A stretch of 64,000 nt of DNA from positions 992,001-1,056,000 of the forward strand of contig JAGMUV010000012.1 in NCBI GenBank assembly GCA_020744425.1. Direction: 5' to 3'. Both the position numbers and the translations under genes were made by a program. Positions 40,671 through 50,979 of the stretch are shown one piece after another (positions within the stretch are counted from its first letter, which is position 1; every line of letters begins with the position of its first letter). The notes beneath the pieces are model-generated. The model saw only the letters and a list, made by a program, of their open reading frames with translations, was not told where the DNA came from and did not search any database. The stretch is from Dactylonectria macrodidyma. Taxonomy: Eukaryota > Ascomycota > Sordariomycetes > Hypocreales > Nectriaceae.

Positions 40671-42163
40671 AGAATCGACATCACTTGCGCGGGTTCCTAT
40701 CCGGTTGGGTCTGGCCGAATCGCGGACAAGGCGGCCGACAGGTTTTACTCCTTTTTCTCTAAATGCAATCAACAACATCAGGTTGCAGAACAGGGCGACA
40801 TTGACATCAGGTAACGTATCGCAATAGAGATAATATTCATTAACAGCGAGGTACTTCTGTTTTGGCGGGGCTAACTAGGGGACCTAGGTACCTTTTTTTT
40901 TTTTTTTTTTTTTGGAAATCAACCCAGAGCGATTGGGTGGTTTTGAGCCCCACTTAGTAGAGATTTGTTGCCCAACAAACAAGAAATAATCCTCGCAGCC
41001 AGGCTTAAATCAGGGTTCCCCGCTAGCCCCTCAATCAACACAAGAGCAATGACGTACCTACAATCGGTCTCGACCGTTCTCGCACCGTGGTCTAAGGTCA
41101 TGGGGTGGGTTTTCGTTAAATACAAGCCCTGGCTCCCCCTCAACCAGGCCATGTTATTGATTCCGTCATCTTCTCAACCATGGCTTACTCCCAGTTCACA
41201 CAACGACCGACAACCCTACGAGCCTATTCGGGCTCCATGTATCAGTACACAATGAGCCAATTAACGGTTCTACCCGGTGCTTTCACTACGGTACTGATGC
41301 CAAACGGGATTTCGGCCCCAGACTCCGTTTCTTCCGCCCAGAGCCCCTAAAATAAAACCCGGTATCAATATTGTATACGCCAGAGTCTGAGGAATGAGGG
41401 ACCAGGAATGAGCTGATGGAGAGTTTCTTGAACGGAATATGTGGGATCGGGATGAGCCTAGCTGAATTTGGTCATGTAACCGCGCCATGGAAACATTGTC
41501 GACTTCAATCATCATGAATACAGTGGGATGCAATAAGTTTGAATCCAACCCAAGGTACCTGAAAACTGATCTAGCCTTTTCTGGTCATCAAATGTGATGC
41601 TGCTTTAAACAGTCCAAGCTCAGCGATAGATCCTAATGAATGATCCCACCTTAGGGTATTTGATCCACTGCACTCTTGATCTGATTGAAGTATGCTGGCA
41701 AGTCCTCCGGAATAAGATCACTCAGGCTTTCCATCGTGAAACCGAAGTGAAACCGAAGGTGCCATGCTCGTCCTGAAATAGATGAGGGTAAGTTCGAGAG
41801 ACGGATCTTGGTCACGCTGGTCGGGGATCGGATACTCCAGAATAAGGAGAAGGGACCAAGGCAGCCGGTGAACGCACATTCAACCTTTCATTGGGACGTC
41901 CGTGCCTTACTGAAACTTCACGGTAAGTCCAGCCTCTGAAACGCCGTCTTTGCACGCTAATCATCAACTAGATATCATGAAAGAACGGAAGGAGATGTGT
42001 GAGTTATGGTATTGTTTAACACTCGATTCCGCTGCATTCACACGGAGATGGTGGGAAAACCCGATGGGAAAACCACCATCGCGGACCATCAACCTTATGC
42101 TTCATACTAGTCTATCTTAAAAGCCGGAAATAGGGAAGCGAAAACGTAGCTCTAACCGTTTTC
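39846..42163. other. intergenic region with long homopolymers
   Basis: These 2.3 kb hold no convincing gene. Notable contents are a 35-base G run at 40634-40668 and a 21-base T run at 40893-40913. Frames across the G run give only poly-Gly or poly-Pro and are artefacts. Confidence 0.5.
40634..40668. repeat. 35-base poly-G tract
   Basis: This is an uninterrupted run of 35 G, able to form G-quadruplexes. The length could be affected by sequencing slippage. Confidence 0.8.
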
Positions 42164-42451
42164 CTAAATGGAAGTTTCCTCGCACCATAATCTCTTGTAT
42201 CCAGTCCAGCAGCTATAGCCATAATCTCTGGTACATCCATACACGCCGAGGTCATTCAGGAGGCCGTCTTTTTCAGACGATGCAATTAAAGTCAAACCAT
42301 CGCTATCCACGTCCCCAAAGGACGCAGAGGACGATCCGCAGAAGGGCGCACTTCCATGCCATTCGCACACCTGACCCCAGGGACCTTTGCACTTAGCCAA
42401 GGCCCCTGGAGAGAAGGTTACCGCGAAAGCGACGATATTGATAAGGCGCAT
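42164..42451 (-). CDS. small cysteine-rich secreted protein
   Basis: There is a single exon of 95 residues. A signal peptide (MRLINIVAFAVTFSPGALA) is followed by a mature part of about 76 residues with six cysteines, at 21, 29, 38, 73, 81 and 90, probably three disulfides, and many aromatic and glycine residues (CTRDYGYSCWTGYKRLWC). A TATATAAA lies near 42556-42563 on the minus strand, about 105 bases before the ATG, supporting a real gene. Such proteins are often called effector-like in plant- or animal-associated fungi. No family was recognised and no function is assigned. Confidence 0.65.
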   Translation of the reverse strand: MRLINIVAFAVTFSPGALAKCKGPWGQVCEWHGSAPFCGSSSASFGDVDSDGLTLIASSEKDGLLNDLGVYGCTRDYGYSCWTGYKRLWCEETSI

Positions 42452-42599
42452 GGTGAGGGGCTGAAAGGAGATGTACAGCTTTGATGGTTTGTCGAGGTGT
42501 GGAGAGAGGGTGATGTGGGAATACGAAGGTCCAGTACTGGAAGATATGACAGATCTTTATATATTTACAGAATGAACATATTGCCTCTATGCTAACCAT

Positions 42600-43228
42600 G
42601 TCCTATGTGCTTGTCGTTTCTCTCTTCTGCTGACTACAGACTTCGCTCCGACTAACTACTATCCCTTACGTCCCACCTTATAAACGCGTCTTTTTAGCCC
42701 ACATTCCTTTCATCTCGTAATGGCTGAGACTGTTTTGTAATTAGAGGATCTGCCATATTATCAATTGCTCCAACATCCGCCTACCCCACCTCTGCTGTAT
42801 TTCCCCATGAACTACCTGTAAAGGGGGAAGCATTGGCATGCTCCCCATATGCGCGACTGGCTATTATCCCTCGCTGTCTCAGAATACCTCGCAACCCGCA
42901 ATCAATCTCCAACAGACGATCGTACTGTATCATATGTAGTAAGTCTTGGCATATAATGCGCATAGCCGGGCGGCATATGTTATTGAGATTTTAAAGTTAC
43001 TGCGCCTGAAGCATAGTGCAATAGAATGCAGTAAAATTTGTCACCACAGACCAACGCATGCCGTATGGATAAGGAATGCCGCCTCACGCCACAAGTTATG
43101 GTCATTGGGCCGGGCTTCGGACAGGTGCAGGTGGAGAAGCATATGGAAATGCGGAAGTCGGTGAGAATATCTGTGACATGGAATTGGTACGCGCGACGCC
43201 GCCAGGATTGCAAGTCAATCCTCGAATG
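42600..43228. other. intergenic stretch, nothing recognised
   Basis: This lies between the small secreted protein's promoter and the 3' side of pogo copy C. No gene, RNA or repeat was seen. Confidence 0.4.
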
Positions 43229-45600
43229 CCAAACTTGATCGAATTCGATTCAAATTTGATCGAACTGATGACTACCGGTATCAATTGCCTTTTCAACCCC
43301 CTCACAAAGAGTCACCAGAAATACGAAAAACAAGTTGGTTCCTCTCTTTCCGCTCGGAATCGAATGTATTTTAATATTTCCTTGGTTTTTTAACTGCGCG
43401 GCCTGCGCGGGTGCGTGTGACAGGTAACTCTTCCGCCTCCGAATTTGAACCCTCATCTTCTTCCACTCCTCCCACCTCGATCACTTCCTCAATAGCCTCT
43501 GTCTCTTCACCTGCTTGGTTTGGCTCTGAAATAGTGTCACCAGCCACTAGAGCCTCGGCTAGTGTCATGAACCTCCTGTTGGGATTCGGTATCGCCTTTC
43601 TCTTCTTGCCTCTGCTCAACCGCCCTACTTCCTCCTCTAAACTGGCTACTCTTGAGCTTAGTGAGGCTATCTTTGACTCTTGTGCTTCAAACCCTTTTGA
43701 TATCACAGAATAGCGTCTTCTTGTTGAAGGAGTCTTATTCTTCCCCAGATCCCTGATATGATGGCTGGACTTTGGCGTGTTATCAGAGTCGCGTTGCCCG
43801 TCGCTGAGGCCGTCTGATGCAGGCGTCGTTTCCTTCTTGTCTGGCTGAATCTCTGGATGTATGAGCGCTTTCCGTCGTGAAATCGGCCAGTTTCCAGTCA
43901 CCCTCCAGCCCGAAAGGATGTTTTCCTTCGTCATGCCCACTTCCCTGGCTTTGGCATAGGCCTTGATGAAGTTGACCTTGTCCACCGGTGCAGAATCAGT
44001 CAGGCTTATCAGCCTTTAGAGTTCTTTGCGATAGGCAGTCTTGGATGCATTGAATGGGCCATTGTCGAGTGGCTGTAGGCCATGGGAGCAGTGAGCCGGC
44101 AGGTAACAGCAATACACGTTGTTCAAAAAGCACGTAGCCATCCACTCATCTTGGATTATGAGTCAGCGACATTTTTGATTCAGCAGGTTCGGAACAGGCA
44201 GATATGCACAGATACATGGCTTCAATGACCATCTAGTATGATAGGCCTCGCATCAGACTCATCTTCTGGTTGTGTTTGGGGTAGATAGACCTCTTTGAGC
44301 CATTCGACTGCGATATAGTCATCTGTCCAGCCATTATTGTCAAATATTAGGGTGAAAAATTGTATGTTGTGTATTGTCCCTTGTGTCTTAAGGTTTCAGA
44401 GCAAGCTTTATATACTCTTTCTCTTCTGTATAGAATCAGCTAGAAGCTGATTGCTAAGCCTCGTGGCAATAGGTGGCAATAAGTGGCAACTTTCGCCTCT
44501 GACATATCTGACAATTATCGGACGTGATAAAATACCAGCCGGCGGTCTTCTTGAACTCGTCGATAAACCACTGCTGCTGAAGTTCCTTGCCTTTGAAAAT
44601 AATCCCTGGTTTCAGCAGACGGCCATCTGCTTTCACGGCTTCGATAAAGCTAGTCCAAGCGCGGGACTGAGAGCCTTTGAGGAAGGCCTTCCTCTTGGGA
44701 TCGCTACTGCGGATAACCAAGGAATCCAAGCCTGTATTCAGAATGTATTAGTGAGTTTTATAACAAAAACGATAAATACTCACCAAATCCGGCCATTATA
44801 CCGCCCTCATCAACATTAACAGTGTTCTCAGGCTTGATCCAGCCATATTCTCTCTCCCGAATACTAAAGTACCAATTAACCGCAGTCGGGGTAAAACAAT
44901 TGAACCTCGACGCCTTCTAACGTTTTCCTATCTTCGTCTTTATAGACGGATAGCGTTTCATGAACCTTACTAGCCAATGTATACCGATAGGCCGTTCCCT
45001 GCCTTGCTGTCGTAGGACGGCAGCGACGGTAGCGCGAACTTGACTGTGAGAAGGAGCACAGCCCAAGGCCTCTTGTCTTAGTATCCAGGCAACTAACCTG
45101 GACTCCTAAGACTTGGATAACAGCTGGGCAGGATGGGTGACCTCAGACTTTGACAGTACACCTCTTAATCGGCCTGAAAGAGTTGGCTGAGGGATGCCAT
45201 GCTTCTGGGCGGATTGGTTCTGGGAGAGGCCGTTATCTGTAACATCCAATATTGCTTCAATAATTTCATCCTCTGTGTAAGACGCTCGAGGCATTTTTCA
45301 AGGCGATTATAGAAGGCTGGTGTAAATAAAAATCCTATAAGCTTTAGGGAGGACTGTTCATAGAGGAGGCATTAATAGAAATTTTACAATAGTACCATGC
45401 GGCCAAACCGCCTATATAACGTAAAAAAGAATAGCATAATACGAAACAGCATGAAACTCTCAATAAGACACAGCTTGTTTCATGTAAATAACTTAAATTT
45501 TGGCCAAGCACCGTATAAGTGAAATTGGGCATTTTGTATGGGGAAACTTTTTTTTTGCTTATCAGTAGAGGGGTCTTATCGGTGGAGGGGTATCGCATGG
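43229..45600 (-). mobile_element. decayed pogo/Fot1-like DNA transposon (copy C)
   Basis: Minus-strand pieces in order are a psq helix-turn-helix at 45294-45106 (TDNGLSQNQSAQKHGIPQPT), a core piece at 44729-44520 (GSQSRAWTSFIEAVKADGRL) and the C-terminal part at 43985-43371. A small intron, gtgagt to tacag, near 44735-44785 is at the same place as in copy D (63077-63127). Stops and frameshifts break the middle, and a solo LTR is inserted at 44338. The outer limits are approximate: a tandem cttatc[a/g]gt[a/g]gaggggt pair is at 45559-45592, and aattcgatcaa-type motifs are near 43229-43262. Confidence 0.75.
44338..44513. mobile_element. short solo LTR inside pogo copy C
   Basis: The segment is 176 bp, begins TGTCAAATATTAGGG and ends ATATCTGACA. 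It is flanked by attat at 44333-44337 and 44514-44518. The other pogo copy (63340-63360) has the empty site, which confirms the boundaries. A similar sequence is at 59403-59561. Such short LTRs suggest a TRIM-like or small Copia-type element. Confidence 0.78.
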
Positions 45601-45715
45601 GTATGACGTCTACTGTGATGCGAGTCACCGGGCGTCGTGGATTGTTGTGATGAATAAACGAATCGAGGTATTCTTGCTTCACAGATTGCTAGTTCCTGTT
45701 GCATCCTTCTGACGC

Positions 45716-45760
45716 CCGTCCCAAGTTCTCCCGTCCCAAGTTCTCCCATCCCAAGTTCTC
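45716..45760. repeat. three tandem 15-bp units
   Basis: The unit cc[g/a]tcccaagttctc occurs three times in a row, ending 20 bases before the left end of the hAT element at 45781. Confidence 0.8.
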
Positions 45761-45780
45761 CTCTCCCATGTCGATTGGTG

Positions 45781-48712
45781 CCATACATGGGCACTTTCGT
45801 TCGTTCGTTCGTTCGTTCGTTCCGTTTAAAACGTTTATGCATGTTAAATCGTTTAACCGTTTAAGGGCATCCTAAAACCGTTTGAACGGTTAAACGATTT
45901 TCCAGCCCTGGCACTCGAAAACTCTTTCAAAATGTCAAGCTCCGGAGACCTTCGCTTAGGTCAAGGGCAAGGATCACGACCATCGTGAATAGCTTCACGG
46001 TCAGCGTGAACGCTACACCATACCTAGCGTCAGGTAACAGCCTGCTGCCTATGAGATCGGCAGACTGAACACAGGTATAAGAGACCGACTCTCGTCGCTC
46101 CTTAGATAGAAGAGATGGTCCTCAATCTACACTGATCTTTTGTTCAATGTCTGCATTCGTGTATCGGTGCTAGGTTGACACAAAACCCATTGATATCGGG
46201 TCTCAATCCATGATACCAAGTTCAAAATCTCGCCTTTTAACTACCAATATGTCATCTGACACATCGTCTATTATTGGTGCTACAGAAAACCCCCCAGATG
46301 TCAATGGATTGCCGTCAAACTTCCTCTCAATTATGGACATCACGAAGGACCGTTCAAATACACGTGGACGCAAGACTGAAGGTAAAACCATCTATACCTG
46401 CACTGTGTGTCGAGATAAACGATACGACCATAAGGCAAATGCTGCCAATCACGTCAGAAACAACCATCCCGTCGCATCCAGATCCACCAGGTCTGTATCG
46501 GGCACCCAGCGCTCAATCTCCGCACATTTTCGCCCTGTAGCAAGCGAGGACGCACTTCGAAATGCCTTCAACCCTCAAGCATATCAGGAAGCATTGATCA
46601 GCATACTCACGCGTCGGAGAGTGCCCTTTTCGGCTATTGAATGGGACGAGTTTAAACAACTAGCTCTCGCGTGTAACCCATACATCAAAGACTCCTTCAT
46701 TACCTCACGGCGTACGATGGTCCGATATATTGCAGCAAACTATGGTTTTTACAGCAGCGAGATCAAGGACAGTCTCACCACCGCGTCAAGTCCGATTCAT
46801 ATCTCAACAGACCTCTGGACATCACCGCATAGACATTCTCTACTTGCTGTGTGTGCACAATGGGTAGATGAAGACTACAAGCTTCGTAAGGCACTACTAT
46901 CTCTACCAGAATGTGCAGAGAGTCATTCTGGAGAAGCTCAAGCGCAGGCTGTTATCGATACTTTAGAGAAGTACGGGATACAGTCAAAACTTGGTTGGCA
47001 CACGGGTGACAACGCGACATCAAACTACACATGTCTTGAGTCTATACAACGCAAGCTAATGAATAGACATAAGGTTAGTTAACTATGCAGTTTAAGGCTA
47101 TAGGCTGACATTGAGTAGATTAAATTCAACGCAAAAGGACGTCGTATACGCTGTATCGCGCATATCATTAATCTTTCCCTTCAAGCCTTCCTTCTCGCAT
47201 CTTCTAAAGAGGCTCTAGTCGCAGCACTCGAGTCAGCATCCGGTGTCACTGGAGAGGAGCTTCTCTCCCAGTTTTCCGAGGTCCTAGCCTCTCATCGAAA
47301 GAAGGCTGCCGCCGAACGAAATACAGCAAAGGGAAAGAACGGAGAGCCGGCCAGAAAGCACAAGCGCAAGGGCAGCACGGCTAGCAATACGTCCGTGATA
47401 TCGGCTGACGACTTCAGCGGCGTTGAGAATGTCCCTGCATTACGCAAGCTTCATGGCTTAGCTGTGTGGCTGAGTTCATCAAGCCTCCACCAGAATGCGT
47501 GGGATAAGGCAGTGGGACTGCGTTTAGGGATGGATAATCGTACCCGCTGGTCATCCTGGTATCAGGTCATTGATCGTGCGATTAGAAAGAAGGACAAAAT
47601 CCAGTCCTTCATGTCTGATCACGAAGAGGCCATCGGAGACAATCGGCTATTAGTTGGAGATTGGGAGTTGCTAGGCAAAGTACATACGTTTCTTCAGCCA
47701 TTTGCTTCAGCAACATTGTATGCAGAGGGAGATGACTCGTCTATCTCACAATCGTTGATGCTGATGGATATGTTGTTACTCCATTACGAAGAACAACAGG
47801 TACCCTTCAATCTATCCACATCAAGTCGATTACTAACATTGTGTCAGAAGATATATCAGTCGGATGAACACTCCGACGAACGGATGGTTCGAGCCATCGA
47901 TATGGGATGGTTTATCCTCTCTAAATACTACCGCCTAACTGACGAGGTTCCCGTATACGCCGCCGCTCTCCTCCTTGATCCCCGTAAACGCATCGCGTAT
48001 ATCAAGCAGAACTGGCCAAAGGAATGGCATGAAGATACTATTGCCTCGGCCACAGCATTCTGGCAAAAGGAATTTAATTACGAGCAACCCAGCGACCATC
48101 CCTCCGCCCCCCACGTCGATGCCACCACCGCTGGCAAAGAAGCCAAATCAACTCGCGATACTATCAAAGAAGCTGGAGGTTAGGACTATTAACGCGAGTG
48201 TTAGGGATGATTTCACTAGCTTCATCAACGTTGATGCAACAGATATCCCTCCGGATTGTACGCCTCTGGAGTGGTGGTGTCAACCACAGCAGAGAAAGCA
48301 GTATCCGAAACTTAGCCGCATGGCTATTTGCATTCTTTCTATCCCAGCAGAGTCATCGGAGCCGGAGAGGACGTTTTCTGGGGCAAGAAGAACATGTTCA
48401 TGGGATAGATTACGAATCACATGCAAAACTATCGAGATGATTGAATGTACGGGCAATTGGTTGCGTCAAGGACTCATACGGCCTCTGCATGAGAATGGGA
48501 TGGGTCTAATCGGAATCCCACGGCCGGAGGGTGACTCTCAGGACGTTGACGATGATAGTGGGCATTATTTCGACTGGTATTAGAGCAGGCGCGGTGGATA
48601 TTTCTCACCGTCATAAATCGTTCATTCGTTCGTTTAATCGTTTGCCATATTTTTGAACCGTTCAAACGTTTGAGGAAAAATTCGACCGTTTAAACGGTTT
48701 GCCCATGTATGG
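45781..48712 (+). mobile_element. hAT transposon, near-complete
   Basis: The element is 2932 bp with 13-bp perfect inverted ends, ccatacatgggca at 45781-45793 and its complement at 48700-48712. Subterminal arrays of CGTT-type and aaacgttt motifs occur on both sides. The leader has a ggatcacgaccatcgtgaat palindrome. I could not find a matching 8-bp target duplication (left attggtgc or gattggtg, right gccacgcg or ccacgcgg), so the flanks may have been rearranged or one side deleted. The right end sits on the start codon of the third sugar transporter. Confidence 0.85.
46210..48583 (+). pseudogene. hAT transposase, probably one frameshift
   Basis: Exon 1 is 46210-47073, an intron is 47074-47118 (gttagt to gagtag), and exon 2 runs on from 47119. 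A BED-type zinc finger is at about residues 60-90 (YTCTVCRDKRYDHKANAANH). The RNase-H-like core has HISTDLWTSPHRHSLLAVC with the first catalytic Asp. The hATC dimerisation region is near the end (YPKLSRMAICILSIPAESSE, then TFSGARRTCS). The reading frame changes between about 48080 and 48150, near a run of six C; the first frame stops at 48183 and the second carries the conserved end to 48583. This may be a mutation, a sequencing error or a missed intron. Confidence 0.8.
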
Positions 48713-50488
48713 CCACGCGGAAACTCTCGGCGATGATGTCCTCCAACCCAAGGATGCCGTCCTCGATGCCGCGACCAAAGGCCAGGCCTTGACTGGATAC
48801 GAGACCTTGACTCCGTGGGAGACGTTCAAGATGTTCAAGTGGTGTACTTTTTACGCCTTCGTCGCTGCCTTTGCTGCTGGAGCAGACGGCTACCAGATCG
48901 GGTTCGTGCCTTTTCTTTAATCCTCTTCCCAATGCCTCTTATGACTGTATCACTAATTATTGCCCAGAATGAACGCAGGTATCCTGGCCAATCCGGGCTT
49001 TGTTGAGCAGTTTGCCACCAAGATCAATGCAGAAGGCAAAGCCGTCCTCGATTCTAACGTCATTGCGGGCTGGGGAAGCGTCCTGCCAGCTGGCCAATTC
49101 CTCACCCAGGTTTCGCTCCCTTTCCTGGCCGCTCCCTACGGACGAAAGCCATCCCTCTACACGTGCTGGACCCTCCTGACAGCTAGTATCCTTGCTGAGT
49201 CGTTTGCTCGACGATGGGAGCACTGGCTGGTTGCCAAGATGCTCGCCGGCATGGGCCTCGGATGCCTGCAGGTCACTCTCCCAGCGTGCATTTCCGAAAT
49301 CGCCCCTGCGCGCATCTGAGGCATCGTCCTGATGACTTACAACCTTTGGTGGACCGTGGGCACCTTTTTTGCCTATGTCGCTATGGAGGTCATTTCCACT
49401 TACGACAGCCACAACTGGCTGCTCCCCATCTACACACAATGGGGCCACATTGGCCTGATGCTCATCATCTTTATTATGTTACCCGAGTCCGCTGCCTGGG
49501 CCGTCTCGGCCGGAAAGATCGAAAAGGCCAGAAAGGCGCTTCGCCAACTCTACAAAGGGGTCGACAACTACAACATCAACCAGCAGATCGAGATCTTGGT
49601 CTTGCTGGCTGATCATGAGACGCAGGTCGCCATCGCCCAGCACCGCGAGAAGTGGTACTCGGTCTTCCGTGGTACTGACGGTTTTCGCACAATTGTTGCG
49701 TGCTGGACCATCGTCTCCCAGCAGTTTACCGGTCTGGTCCTCTTCTCAACCTTTGGCGCCTACTTTTTCCAGCAGGCTGGCGTTGGCGATCCCTTCCAGA
49801 TCAAGTGTATCACTCTTGGTATTAAGCTTATGGCCGCGATAGCTGTCGTTTACTACGCTGACAGCTTTGGAAGACGCTTGACTAGCTGCTCTGGCACAAC
49901 CTCAATGTGGGGAGCGAGTTTCCTGGTTGGTATCCTGGGAGTTGTTCCCCGAGTCAAGGCCGTCAACTATGTCTTTATCTTGATGGCCGTCATCTGGAGT
50001 AAGTTTCTCCTCCTGGTTCCAATAGCGTCTCACCATGCTAACCTGGCCTTGCAAACAGATATTGGGTTAACCATGACCGGTGCTACTGGATGGGGTTTCA
50101 TCGGCGAGATCTCGTCTCAGCGACTACGACCCTACACTTCAGGAGCTGCAGCGGCGCTCAATTGCCTTGTGAATATTGTCATGAACCAGCTGGTACCTCA
50201 CATGGTGAATGCGAGTGAGTGGAACTGGGGTCTAAAGTCGGGCTTCTTCTATGCTGGCGTTGGTCTTCCCTCTGCCGTTGGATGTTGGTTCATTGTCCCC
50301 GAAACTGCTCGGTACGTCAACACCATTGCCCTGCAACATGTGATACGTCAGATGCTAACAAGTTTTCCTGTAGTCGTTCCACTGCCGAACTTGATGAACT
50401 CTTTGAGCGAAAGGTTGCCCCTCGCCGGTTCCATAAGACAGAGACTGCTACCCAACATGTTGTCGCTCTTAACAATGCTGAGAACTAG
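48705..50488 (+). pseudogene. MFS sugar transporter with one nonsense codon
   Basis: Exons 48705-48901, 48968-49998, 50059-50311 and 50374-50488 would give 531 residues. TGA at 49317-49319 stands where the family has Arg (EIAPARI-stop-GIVLMTYNLW), explained by a single CGA-to-TGA change at a CpG. All other family features remain: FAAGADGYQIGMNAGILANP, APYGRKPSLY, LPESAAWAV, SQQFTGLVLFSTFGAYFF and PETARRSTAELDELFERKVA. Good splice sites and no other lesion mean inactivation is recent, or the stop is strain-specific or an error. The only ATG in frame at the start lies inside the hAT terminal repeat, so the native start may also be lost. Confidence 0.82.
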
Positions 50489-50800
50489 TTACGCTATTGA
50501 ACTGGCAGATTAGGGTTGGGAATTATTTCAGGCTCACTATGTTTATTATACTTTATATGGAAGAAACTCAAACTGAATATTTGTTTACAGTGGTTTTAGG
50601 GACGTCAGAGCGCCATAAACAACCTCTTTATATAAACAAATTGGAAGTGCTGCCAGTCTTGCCTGAGAATATTTTCGGAGGATGTATCTCTTGATATCTC
50701 GACAATAATATTTACTCTCTGCTCTATTGAGGATGTAATGCGGGCAGGGGGCCATCTGTGTTTTGCATATCTTATGCTAGTTAGTTATTAGAGCCTTAGC
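50489..50800. other. 3' flank of the transporter, nothing recognised
   Basis: This is AT-rich sequence between the transporter stop and the left end of the next hAT element. Confidence 0.4.
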
Positions 50801-50979
50801 CAGGGTTGCAAACCACTCCACTAAATCCACGAGCGGGAGCAGTGACGTGGATGGACCTTAATCCACGAAGCTTGTCAGTGTAATGGATCCATATGAAGCG
50901 ACCGTGGACGTGGAATGGATGTAGTGGATTAGCGGATGAGTCCATTACGTCAGCATTTTGGAGTTGTGAAAGGGTGAAG

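Noticed and set aside
40371..40827. Poly-Gly and poly-Pro frames over the G run
   Set aside because: They exist only because of the homopolymer.
45781..48712. 8-bp target duplication for the hAT at 45781
   Set aside because: Neither choice of boundary gives matching flanks, so none is claimed.
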